This document shows, piece after piece, positions 6,932-12,997 of a stretch of 43,529 nucleotides of DNA (the first letter of the stretch is position 1; each line of letters starts with the position of its first letter). Origin of the DNA: Hoeflea sp. (GTDB taxonomy: Bacteria > Pseudomonadota > Alphaproteobacteria > Rhizobiales > Rhizobiaceae); assembly GCF_014359905.1 (NCBI RefSeq), contig NZ_JACIYP010000041.1:1-43529 (forward strand), in the 5' to 3' direction. The notes under the pieces are model-generated. The model ran no database searches and was not told the origin of the DNA. It saw nothing but the letters and a program-made list of their open reading frames with translations. Position numbers and translations under genes: made by a program.

Positions 6932-7612
6932 TCATCCACGCCACTGGAAGCTAGCGATCACGCGGCCATACACATTCAGGTCGGTACGCTTCATCTCGTA
7001 GCTTCCATATCGCTGATTGTCCGAGATGACCTTGACCCTGGCGCTTCGCGGCATGAGCTCGATGCGCTTGATCATGAGCCCGTCGCCATAGTCCACCGCA
7101 TAAATATCGGCGGGGGAGGGCACTCGGTGCGACGTATCGACAAAGGCGATGGAGCCGCCCACGAGCGTCGGTTCCATGCTGTCTCCGACAACGGGCAGCG
7201 CATAGACCGAGCCGATCTTGTGGAACTTGGCCCGGATACTGTCGGGAAATGTCCAGAAGCCGTCCGTATGGGTATCGGGGACGATGCCGGCCTCGTCTCC
7301 TTCCACCGTCAGCAGCCCGCCATTCCCCATTCCGGCATGAATGGTGAGATTCGGCACGTCGCCGACGATGCCGCGAGCGGATGTGAGATCGAGACGTCCC
7401 GCTTCCGCGACATCTTCCACCGAGAATTCGGATGTGAAATCCGCGACCTCGCAGCCCAGGGCCGAGGCGATGCGCACCGCGTTCTCCAGACTGAGGCCGC
7501 GGTTCCCTGCCTCGATTCGCGACAGGTAGCTGGTGGAAATGCCCGTCTGGACCGCCAGCTCCTCGAGCGTGACGTGCTTTGACTTCCTGACTTCGCGGAT
7601 TCGGTTGGCCAT
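6932..7612 (-). CDS. cI: CI-like phage repressor (XRE HTH + S24 peptidase)
   Basis: This 226-residue protein would maintain lysogeny. Residues 3-58 form an XRE HTH (MANRIREVRKSKHVTLEELAVQTGISTSYLSRIEAG). Residues about 120-220 form the LexA/CI S24 domain with nucleophile S145 (VVGDSMEPTL) and general base K182 (LMIKRIE), so RecA-stimulated self-cleavage is expected. An in-frame ATG 18 bases upstream (7630) lies inside the first operator. Neither start has a clear Shine-Dalgarno, and the later one gives the usual N-terminus of the family. It faces the Cro-like gene across four operators and is probably self-regulated. Confidence 0.92.
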   Translation of the reverse strand: MANRIREVRKSKHVTLEELAVQTGISTSYLSRIEAGNRGLSLENAVRIASALGCEVADFTSEFSVEDVAEAGRLDLTSARGIVGDVPNLTIHAGMGNGGLLTVEGDEAGIVPDTHTDGFWTFPDSIRAKFHKIGSVYALPVVGDSMEPTLVGGSIAFVDTSHRVPSPADIYAVDYGDGLMIKRIELMPRSARVKVISDNQRYGSYEMKRTDLNVYGRVIASFQWRG

Positions 7613-7622
7613 GGCGGCACTA

Positions 7623-7705
7623 TTTGCCATGAGGCAAAACCGCGCTAGTGCCACATGGCAATTTGCCAGTTGACAAAGCACATTGCCATTTGTCAAAAAT
7701 GGCAA
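7623..7705. promoter_or_regulatory. Immunity-region operators between cI and cro
   Basis: Four related 14-bp palindromes lie here: TTGCCATGAGGCAA (7624-7637), GTGCCACATGGCAA (7648-7661), TTGCCAGTTGACAA (7663-7676) and TTGCCATTTGTCAA (7683-7696), plus a half site TGGCAA at 7700-7705. Centre spacings are 24, 15 and 20 bp. TTGACA at 7670-7675 could be the -35 of the rightward promoter. They match the operators in front of the parB-like gene, so one repressor probably controls both early promoters. Confidence 0.8.
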
Positions 7706-7707
7706 CC

Positions 7708-7911
7708 ATGAAGCTCGAACAGTACCTCAAAGAGAACAACCTGAAGCCGAGCGCCTTTGCGGCGCAGGTCGGCGTCTCCGCCTCGACCATTACGCGGCTG
7801 CTGAACGGGCAGCGAGGAATCGGCTTCAAGGTTCTGAAGGCGATTTCCGAAGGCACGGACGGGAAGGTCACGGCGGAAGACTTCTTCCAGAGCGAAGGGG
7901 AGGCCGCCTGA
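7708..7911 (+). CDS. cro: Cro-like XRE repressor
   Basis: This 67-residue protein is a single HTH domain (MKLEQYLKENNLKPSAFAAQVGVSASTITRLLNGQRGIGFKVLKAISEGTDGKV) of the XRE/Cro type. It is divergent from cI and first in the rightward early operon, so it most likely acts as Cro on the shared operators. An in-frame ATG at 7699 is also possible. Neither has a strong ribosome site, so the mRNA may be near leaderless. The end of the gene carries GGGGAGG, which can serve the next small ORF. Confidence 0.88.
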   Translation: MKLEQYLKENNLKPSAFAAQVGVSASTITRLLNGQRGIGFKVLKAISEGTDGKVTAEDFFQSEGEAA

Positions 7912-7912
7912 C

Positions 7913-8038
7913 ATGAGAAACGGGGGGCTTCATCGTTGCGGCGGAAAGACGGTGACGGGGGCGCTCGCTCCCGGCGCCGCCGCTTTCCGTCCTTCCGCCG
8001 CGTCTGTCCGGCATGCCAGCGGGGGGGCTTGGCGATGA
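7913..8038 (+). CDS. Possible small coupled ORF (41 aa)
   Basis: An ATG one base after the cro stop, nine bases behind GGAGG, opens a 41-codon frame that closes with TGA overlapping the next ATG (ATGA). Signals at both ends favour translation. The peptide is Gly/Ala/Arg-rich with no recognisable domain and may be only a coupling leader. Confidence 0.4.
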   Translation: MRNGGLHRCGGKTVTGALAPGAAAFRPSAASVRHASGGAWR

Positions 8039-8868
8039 CGGACCTTCTGCATTTTCCCGACGACGAGACCAAGGCCTTTCGCCGGGCGCGGGCCGAGGCG
8101 CTCGCCCGGGCGGCGCGGGACGCCCGCATCGCCGCGGGCTGGGGCGAGCGGCTGGACGATCTGATGGCCGCAAAGCCGGACGGGCAGGGCGCGACGCCCG
8201 CCCTCGATCTCGCGCGGTGGCTCACCAATGTCGCCGCGCTGCTCAACGACATCAAGCGCGAGCCCGCGCCTATCCGCATGGAAGCGGGTGTCACCGCGCG
8301 GTGCCTCAAGCTCAAGGGTCTTGTCGACGAAGCCGAGCTGCAGGGCTTCATCGAGGTGACGGCGTGCGAGCCGCCCGCCCTCGACATGGCGCGGCAGGTC
8401 AATGAGGACCTCATCGATCGCGCCCGGAGCTTTGGCCGCGATCGGAAGGGGCCGATCGTCCTTCTGGAGTCCACGCCCGGCACCGGCGAGGGCTGGCTGC
8501 GCGAGCGCTTCCTCAACGCACGCCGTGCGCCGGGCGCGCCGGCGGCGCCGGCCTCCGGCCTCATTGTCAGAGATACTCATTCCGGCGGTCCCTCCTCCTC
8601 GCCCGCCGGGAGCGCGGCGGGGCCGGCCCTTTCCCCCCAGGAAGCCGGGGCCGGTTCCGCCGTTGCGGGCTCTATTGGTGGACGCTCGGTCGGGACAGAG
8701 CCTGTCCTTGGGATCGCCGAAGGCGATACCCGAGGGCTCCGCCCCTCGCGCCTGCTCGGTGTCGTCAATTCCCTTGTTCATGCCGCGAGGATGCGGCTTG
8801 CCGGGCTCTTCGTCACTGAGAAACGAAACGGGCCTTTCTCAGACGGCACGCCGGGAGGGCGCACATGA
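8035..8868 (+). CDS. Unknown early protein with repeat-mosaic C-terminus
   Basis: This ORF encodes 277 residues. Residues 1-155 are charged and helical (FPDDETKAFRRARAEALARAARDARI..., ARWLTNVAALLNDIKRE) and look like a normal cytoplasmic protein, not recognised. From about residue 160 the chain turns into low-complexity Ala/Gly/Pro/Ser. The DNA there is made of repeats: the 17-bp palindrome (8515-8531), the 58-bp nested palindrome (8691-8748) and a CTGAGAAA/TTTCTCAG hairpin (8816-8842). The frame stays open and ends in ATGA with the CII-like gene. The C-terminal third is probably acquired repeat DNA rather than an old domain. Confidence 0.65.
   Translation: MTDLLHFPDDETKAFRRARAEALARAARDARIAAGWGERLDDLMAAKPDGQGATPALDLARWLTNVAALLNDIKREPAPIRMEAGVTARCLKLKGLVDEAELQGFIEVTACEPPALDMARQVNEDLIDRARSFGRDRKGPIVLLESTPGTGEGWLRERFLNARRAPGAPAAPASGLIVRDTHSGGPSSSPAGSAAGPALSPQEAGAGSAVAGSIGGRSVGTEPVLGIAEGDTRGLRPSRLLGVVNSLVHAARMRLAGLFVTEKRNGPFSDGTPGGRT
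8515..8531. repeat. 17-bp palindrome, copy 4 (15/17)
   Basis: AACGCACGCCGTGCGCC, at the point where the 277-residue protein switches to low complexity; encodes NARRAP. Confidence 0.7.
8691..8748 (+). repeat. 58-bp nested palindromic repeat, copy A
   Basis: Matches 10871-10928 in inverted orientation at 55 of 58 positions. The inner stem is GGGATCGCC-GAA-GGCGAT, and the outer stem pairs GAGCC with GGCTC. It lies within the 8035-8868 ORF. Confidence 0.85.
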
Positions 8869-9350
8869 GCGGGCGTTTCCATTCGGCGCAGACCTATCTC
8901 GGCCTCAAGGCGGCGACGCGGATGCTGATCCGCGAGGCGGGCGGACTGGAACTCGCGGCCCGTGTGACGCGGGTCGAGCGGGCCTCGCTGTCGCGCTACG
9001 AAAATCCGTCATCGGAGCATTTTCTGCCGGTGGACGTGGCCCTCGATCTCGAGGCGGCGAATGGCGAGCCGCATGTGACGCGCTTCCTCGCGCGCCGCCA
9101 GGGCCATGTGCTGATCGAACTGCCGCGCCTCGACGGCACGGGCGCCTGGGGCCGGCACCTCGGCGACATCGCCAAGGAATGCGGCGAGGCCATCGCGGTG
9201 GTCGGACAGGCGCTCGCCGAAGGCGGCACGATCACGGCGGAAGAGGTTCGCGATCTCAACATCACCCGCGAAATCGACGAAGCGGTGGAAAAGCTGATGG
9301 CTCTTCGCGCCGCGCTCGAGGCGCTCGAAAAGGGAGGCAGGCGGAAATGA
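8865..9350 (+). CDS. CII-like phage regulatory protein
   Basis: This 161-residue protein resembles the CP76/CII-type phage regulator family. It has an N-terminal HTH (TRMLIREAGGLELAARVTRVERASLSRYENPSSEHFLPVDVALDLEAANG), a strand with QGHVLIELP, and C-terminal helices (EAIAVVGQALAEGGTITAEEVRDLNITREIDEAVEKLMALRAAL). Related proteins control the lysis-lysogeny choice. The ATG overlaps the upstream stop and its stop overlaps the next ATG. The family call is from the overall pattern and is moderately sure. Confidence 0.65.
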   Translation: MSGRFHSAQTYLGLKAATRMLIREAGGLELAARVTRVERASLSRYENPSSEHFLPVDVALDLEAANGEPHVTRFLARRQGHVLIELPRLDGTGAWGRHLGDIAKECGEAIAVVGQALAEGGTITAEEVRDLNITREIDEAVEKLMALRAALEALEKGGRRK

Positions 9351-9592
9351 ACCATCCTCTCTTCGCCATCGATCGCCGCTACCGCTGGGCTTACGCCGAC
9401 GACCGGCTTGCGGTCACCGATGTGACCAATGCCACGCTCGTTCTCAATGGCGGCCTCGCCGGCCGGATCGCGGACGGGCTGCAGCGCATGGAACTGGAAG
9501 GCCAGGACATGCAGCAAGTGCTCTCGCTCGTCTGGCACACGGCCGCCGCCGGCAGCGCGGGGCTTATCTGCCCGGAAGAGGGGGGCGTGTAA
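9347..9592 (+). CDS. Small early protein of unknown function
   Basis: This 81-residue protein was not recognised. It starts at an ATG overlapping the CII-like stop (ATGA), preceded by GGAGGCAGG, and ends in TAATG shared with the next gene. It has a hydrophilic N-terminus (DRRYRWAYADDRLAV), a strand (NATLVLNGGLAGRI) and a helix (MQQVLSLVWHTAAAGSAG). No signal or membrane segment is seen. Confidence 0.7.
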   Translation: MNHPLFAIDRRYRWAYADDRLAVTDVTNATLVLNGGLAGRIADGLQRMELEGQDMQQVLSLVWHTAAAGSAGLICPEEGGV

Positions 9593-9924
9593 TGGGCGTG
9601 CGCCTCGATGCCGAGAAATATCTGATCTTCGCCGTTGAGCGCTGCCTTGCGCCCGCCGCGGATGAGAGCGAAGCGGCGTCGCGCGAGCTGCGCGATGCGC
9701 TGGCCCGGCCGATATCGCCGGGTGCCGACCGCGCGGTCTTTCTTGCGCTGCGCGGCGCGGCCGCCGCCTGGGCGGCTTGCGGGCCGAACCACGAGCAACG
9801 GCCGCAGCTCAAGCTGCATCTGAAATTCGCGCTCGATATCGCACGCCGCGCACGGAGCATGCGTGTCACCTATGTGGCGAAAGGCGCCCCGCGTCCCGTG
9901 TTTGAAGCGGGGAGGGCGAAGTGA
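9592..9924 (+). CDS. Small early protein of unknown function
   Basis: This 110-residue protein is mainly helical and basic at the C-terminus (LKFALDIARRARSMRVTYV). The ATG overlaps the previous TAA, and its TGA overlaps the GTG of the methyltransferase gene, so it is coupled on both sides. No family was recognised. Confidence 0.7.
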   Translation: MGVRLDAEKYLIFAVERCLAPAADESEAASRELRDALARPISPGADRAVFLALRGAAAAWAACGPNHEQRPQLKLHLKFALDIARRARSMRVTYVAKGAPRPVFEAGRAK

Positions 9925-10601
9925 GCGAGTGCAAAACCGGCAAGCCCCTCATCGCGCGCGGCGGCTCGACGCTGCGGACCAATCCGAACCAGCTGCACGA
10001 GACGGAAGAGGCCGGCACGCTGGCGCTGATCGCGCGGGAGGGCCGGCGGATGCGGGCGATCTCGCGGCATATCTGGGAGCCCGCCTGCGGGCGCGGCCGC
10101 ATGGCGCGCGTGTTCTCGAGCGCGGGCTTCGAGGTGGCGTCGAGCGACCTCGCCGATCGCGGCTTCGGCGAAGCGCCGGTCGATTTCCTGCGCACGCGCA
10201 AACTTCGCGCGCCGGTCATCGCGACCAATCCGCCCTATGGCGGCATGGTCGAGAAGTTCATCCGCCACGCGGCGGCGCTCGGCGCGGAATATCTCGCCCT
10301 GCTGGTGAAGGTCGATTTCTTTCAGGCGACGGAGAAGGAGAAGCGGCATCTGCTCTTCGCCGGGCTGCCGCCGAGCCGTGTGCATCCGCTGGGCTTCCGG
10401 CTCGACTGGACCGGCCAGGGCAGCCCCGTCATGAGCTGCATGTGGGTGGTGTGGGACTGGAGCGCGGGCTTCGGCCGCGGCCGCGCGGAACCGGGCGGGC
10501 AGGCCGGGCTGGGCGGCATTCCCTTCGCGCAATTCTATCCGCCGGTGACGAAGCACCAGGCGCTTGGCGCGGCCCGCGGCGCGTTCGGAGGGCAATCATG
10601 A
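9921..10601 (+). CDS. Phage N6-adenine DNA methyltransferase
   Basis: This 226-residue SAM-dependent methyltransferase has motif I WEPACGRGRMA (52-62), an acidic motif II (SSDLADRGFG, 74-83) and the catalytic motif IV NPPY (103-106), the NPPY form typical of adenine-N6 enzymes. The C-terminal half ends with a Trp-rich sheet (SPVMSCMWVVWDWS). It starts at GTG overlapping the upstream stop. Stand-alone phage Dam-like enzymes protect phage DNA from host restriction or alter regulation. No cognate endonuclease lies beside it, and the site it methylates cannot be told here. Confidence 0.85.
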   Translation: MSECKTGKPLIARGGSTLRTNPNQLHETEEAGTLALIAREGRRMRAISRHIWEPACGRGRMARVFSSAGFEVASSDLADRGFGEAPVDFLRTRKLRAPVIATNPPYGGMVEKFIRHAAALGAEYLALLVKVDFFQATEKEKRHLLFAGLPPSRVHPLGFRLDWTGQGSPVMSCMWVVWDWSAGFGRGRAEPGGQAGLGGIPFAQFYPPVTKHQALGAARGAFGGQS

Positions 10602-10852
10602 GTGAGCGCGATCTCTTCGGCGGCAGGGCGCGGCAGGCGGACGGCCTCAAGGAACCGGCCGAACTCGATTGCGAGGTCATCGCGCTGACGGATCTCGCGG
10701 CGCGGCCGCGTTTCGTCGCCGATGATGGCGGGCTGCATGAGGCATGGGTGCCGCTGAGGCATGTGCGGTTTCGCGGCAATGGAAGCGGGCGCAAGGGCGC
10801 CCAGGTGCTCGATATCGAGCGGTTCAAGGCAAGGGAGATCGGGGCTTTATGA
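10598..10852 (+). CDS. Small early protein of unknown function
   Basis: This 84-residue protein has ATGA overlaps at both ends. It begins MSERDLFGG and continues with ELDCEVIALTDLAARPRFVADDGGLHEAWVPLRHVRF, alternating strands that suggest a small beta-rich fold. It was not recognised. It follows the methyltransferase directly and may be an accessory of it, which is a guess. Confidence 0.7.
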   Translation: MSERDLFGGRARQADGLKEPAELDCEVIALTDLAARPRFVADDGGLHEAWVPLRHVRFRGNGSGRKGAQVLDIERFKAREIGAL

Positions 10853-11220
10853 AACGCGAACTTACCCAGCCGAGGTGCGGAGCCCTCGGGCATCGCCTTC
10901 GGCGATCCCAAGGACAGGCTCCGTCCCGTGCCGAGGCGCAACCGAGAGAACTCACGCCCGCGCATTTCAACATGCGCAGATGGATGACCGGCCTCGCCGC
11001 TTCCGGCGCGGCTTCCCTGCTGACGGGCTTTGCGGGCGTCGCGCTCGGCCTGCCGGAATGGGTGTTCATGGGCTTCGCCGCCATCGCCTTTGCCTGTGCC
11101 GGCCTGGCGCTGCTCTTCGTGGAGCATCTGACGGTTGCGCGGGAGGAAAGAGAGAAAATCGAGGCGCCGGAGATCGTCTTCCGGCCGTCCCGTTCGCGGC
11201 GGGGAGGTTTCGTTGTCTGA
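10849..11220 (+). CDS. Two-helix membrane protein carrying a repeat insertion
   Basis: This 123-residue protein has two hydrophobic segments (about 48-70, MTGLAASGAASLLTGFAGVALGL; 73-95, WVFMGFAAIAFACAGLALLFV) and a charged C-tail. Codons 7-32 (90 bases) hold the 58-bp palindromic repeat, flanked by two imperfect copies of a 12-base stretch encoding RELT (codons 3-6 and 33-36). Removing one RELT plus the insert would leave a normal short N-terminus, so an in-frame insertion is likely. The ATG overlaps the previous stop. Function unknown. Confidence 0.7.
   Translation: MKRELTQPRCGALGHRLRRSQGQAPSRAEAQPRELTPAHFNMRRWMTGLAASGAASLLTGFAGVALGLPEWVFMGFAAIAFACAGLALLFVEHLTVAREEREKIEAPEIVFRPSRSRRGGFVV
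10871..10928 (-). repeat. 58-bp nested palindromic repeat, copy B
   Basis: Inverted copy of 8691-8748 (3 mismatches), inside codons 8-27 of the membrane-protein gene. Confidence 0.85.
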
Positions 11221-12109
11221 CCGCTCGCATCATCGCCCCCTCACCCGCATCGTTTTCACCGACAGGCCGAAGCCGGGGCGTGTCGACGGCGCTTCCCGCC
11301 CGGCCCTTGTCTGGGTGGAGCCTGAAAAGCTCGCCGTCGACACGCGCTACCAGCGCGATATCGGCAAGCGCGGCGCGGCCAATATCCGCCGCATGATCGA
11401 GGATTTCGACTGGTCGCGTTTCGGCGTGATCACCGCCGTCGCATTGCCGGACAGCGAGGCGGCGCGTTACGCGATCATAGACGGGCAGCACCGCGCCACG
11501 GCGGCGCTGATGCACCCGTCTGTCGTGAAAGTGCCCTGCTGGGTGATCGAGGCGGATGCCGCCGCCCAGGCGCGCACCTTCATGGGCATCAACGCCGCCG
11601 TGACGGCGATTTCGCCGATGCAGCTCTATCACGCGGGTGTGGCCGCCGGGATCGCGGATGCGGCGGGGGCGGAAGCCTGCGCGGCGGCAGCGGGCGTGAC
11701 CGTCATGCGCTATCCGGTGCCCGCGGGCAAGCTGAAGGCCGGGCAGACGCTCGCGGCGGGCACGCTGCGCCAGATGTGGAAGCAGCATGGGGCCGGCGTG
11801 CTCGGCCCGGCCCTGGCTGTTCTCGCATTGGCCGACAGCGACGGCACCGGCCTCGTCAATGTGCACACGATCAAGGCGCTCTGCGAGGTGCTGGCGGCGC
11901 GGCATCTTTCCGACGCGCTGGCGGCGCGGCTGCAATCGCTCGATCTCGAAAAGCGCGAAGACGCCGCGCGGCTCGCCAGCCTGCGCGAAGGCGGCAGCGT
12001 GGCCGCGCATCTCGCGGCGGCGATCTCGGCGGAACTGGACGAAGCGGGATTTGCGAGGAAGGCGGCGGCGCCCGCCAGGCGGGCGAGGCGTGGGCTCGGG
12101 AGTTATTGA
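11213..12109 (+). CDS. ParB-fold (DGQHR) protein
   Basis: This 298-residue protein carries a ParB/sulfiredoxin-like N-terminal domain: VWVEPEKLAVDTRYQRDIGKRGAANIRRMIEDFDWSRF, then AIIDGQHRATAAL (motif 90-94). Such stand-alone ParB-like phage proteins bind or hydrolyse nucleotides, and some nick DNA. The C-terminal part is helical and Ala-rich. I place the start at TTG 11213 because GGGGAGG lies just upstream (11201-11207) and no ATG/GTG fits; it overlaps the upstream gene by 8 bases. With the long ParB-like protein at 3055-4962 this phage has two ParB-fold proteins of different subfamilies. Confidence 0.8.
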   Translation: MSDRSHHRPLTRIVFTDRPKPGRVDGASRPALVWVEPEKLAVDTRYQRDIGKRGAANIRRMIEDFDWSRFGVITAVALPDSEAARYAIIDGQHRATAALMHPSVVKVPCWVIEADAAAQARTFMGINAAVTAISPMQLYHAGVAAGIADAAGAEACAAAAGVTVMRYPVPAGKLKAGQTLAAGTLRQMWKQHGAGVLGPALAVLALADSDGTGLVNVHTIKALCEVLAARHLSDALAARLQSLDLEKREDAARLASLREGGSVAAHLAAAISAELDEAGFARKAAAPARRARRGLGSY

Positions 12110-12122
12110 GGGAGGTACCTGC

Positions 12123-12449
12123 ATGGGCACGAAAAACAATCCAGGACAGTTCGACTGTTACGCGAACGCCGGTCCCGATGAGCCGATGTTCGTCCTGCTG
12201 GGCCGCGACCGGCATGCGCCGCTTCTCGTGCGGCTCTGGGCGATCCTGCGGCACGAGGAAGGCGAAGACCCCGGCAAGATCAGAGAGGCATTCCAATGCG
12301 CCGGCGAGATGGAGAAGGAACTGCGGCGCCGCAAAAAGACACTCGGCGGCGGCGAGGAACTTCTGGAGTTGGCGACCACCTCTCTCTCCGATCATCCCGA
12401 CGATTATGACGGGCCGTGCAATTGCTCCGAGTGCCGGAGCTATCAATAG
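12123..12449 (+). CDS. Conserved phage protein of unknown function
   Basis: This 108-residue protein opens NPGQFDCYANAGPDEPMFVLLGRDRHAPLLVRLWAIL, a block I recognise from other alphaproteobacterial phages but without known role. The middle is helical and charged (EMEKELRRRKKTL), and the end holds CNCSEC, possibly metal-binding. A clear GAGGGAGG ribosome site precedes the ATG. It opens a new coupled set after a short gap. Confidence 0.8.
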   Translation: MGTKNNPGQFDCYANAGPDEPMFVLLGRDRHAPLLVRLWAILRHEEGEDPGKIREAFQCAGEMEKELRRRKKTLGGGEELLELATTSLSDHPDDYDGPCNCSECRSYQ

Positions 12450-12456
12450 ATGGGAA

Positions 12457-12472
12457 CGTTTCACATGAAACA
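12457..12472. promoter_or_regulatory. parS-like palindrome
   Basis: CGTTTCACATGAAACA matches the bacterial chromosomal parS consensus TGTTTCACGTGAAACA at 14 of 16 positions. It overlaps the ATG of the small ORF at 12465. Binding by host ParB or by the phage ParB-like proteins is untested. Confidence 0.4.
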
Positions 12473-12626
12473 TTCGAACACGGATGAAAGGCGCATCCCG
12501 GCTTCCGCCGGGACAGGCTGCCACCGGCGCACGCCGTGCGCCGCGTGCTTCGCGTGCTTCGCGGCGGGGGGATTGACCGGCGCACTCGTCATGCTGGCGC
12601 TCATCGTCCTTGCGGTGCTGGCATGA
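12465..12626 (+). CDS. Small membrane protein carrying two repeats
   Basis: This 53-codon ORF has a short start (MKHSNTDER) and then about 18 residues encoded by the 28-bp hairpin repeat (12490-12517) and the 17-bp palindrome (12526-12542). A Cys-rich linker (CAACFACF) follows, and then one membrane segment (GLTGALVMLALIVLAVLA). GGGA lies nine bases upstream of the ATG, and the stop overlaps the next ATG. It resembles a small phage membrane protein whose N-terminal loop has been lengthened by repeats. Function unknown. Confidence 0.6.
   Translation: MKHSNTDERRIPASAGTGCHRRTPCAACFACFAAGGLTGALVMLALIVLAVLA
12490..12517. repeat. 28-bp hairpin repeat, copy B
   Basis: Identical to 4683-4710. Within the 53-codon ORF it encodes RRIPASAGTG. 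Confidence 0.8.
12526..12542. repeat. 17-bp palindrome, copy 5 (exact)
   Basis: Nine bases after the 28-bp repeat, inside the same 53-codon ORF; encodes RRTPCA. Confidence 0.85.
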
Positions 12627-12997
12627 GCGCGGCACCGGAGATCGCCGCGCAGGCGCGAGCATGGAAACGCAAATGCATCGTGTCGAGCGATTACCCGAGG
12701 CTGCGCCATCTTCTTGAGGAAGAAACGCCCGTGTTCGGCCGCGACGAAGAGGACGACGAGGACGATTGGGGGTGGTATTCGGACCTCCTTCGCGCGGATG
12801 TCGCGATAGACTTCCTGCGCGAGGCCGCGAACCACTACCCGCATCCCTCAGGAGGGGCGCTTCTCGACGCGGCGCTGGCCGAACTGATCCCACATATCGT
12901 GCAGCCGCTGGAAGACGGCGCGCTGATGGCCGACCTCGACATTGCCGGCGACATCATCAGAAAAATTCTGGAGGACCCCGATGCGCTTCTCGGTTGA
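12623..12997 (+). CDS. Acidic protein of unknown function
   Basis: This 124-residue protein starts at an ATG overlapping the upstream stop. After a basic N-terminus (ARAWKRKCIVSSDYPRLRHLLEEE) comes a strongly acidic stretch (DEEDDEDDWGWYSDLL) and then helices (RADVAIDFLREAANHY, LLDAALAELIPHIVQPL). The C-terminus overlaps the clamp gene by 17 bases. No family recognised. Its coupling to dnaN suggests a replication accessory, without proof. Confidence 0.7.
   Translation: MSAAPEIAAQARAWKRKCIVSSDYPRLRHLLEEETPVFGRDEEDDEDDWGWYSDLLRADVAIDFLREAANHYPHPSGGALLDAALAELIPHIVQPLEDGALMADLDIAGDIIRKILEDPDALLG

Noticed and set aside
8816..8842. CTGAGAAA/TTTCTCAG hairpin as a terminator
   Set aside because: No T-run follows and it lies inside an open frame coupled to the next gene.
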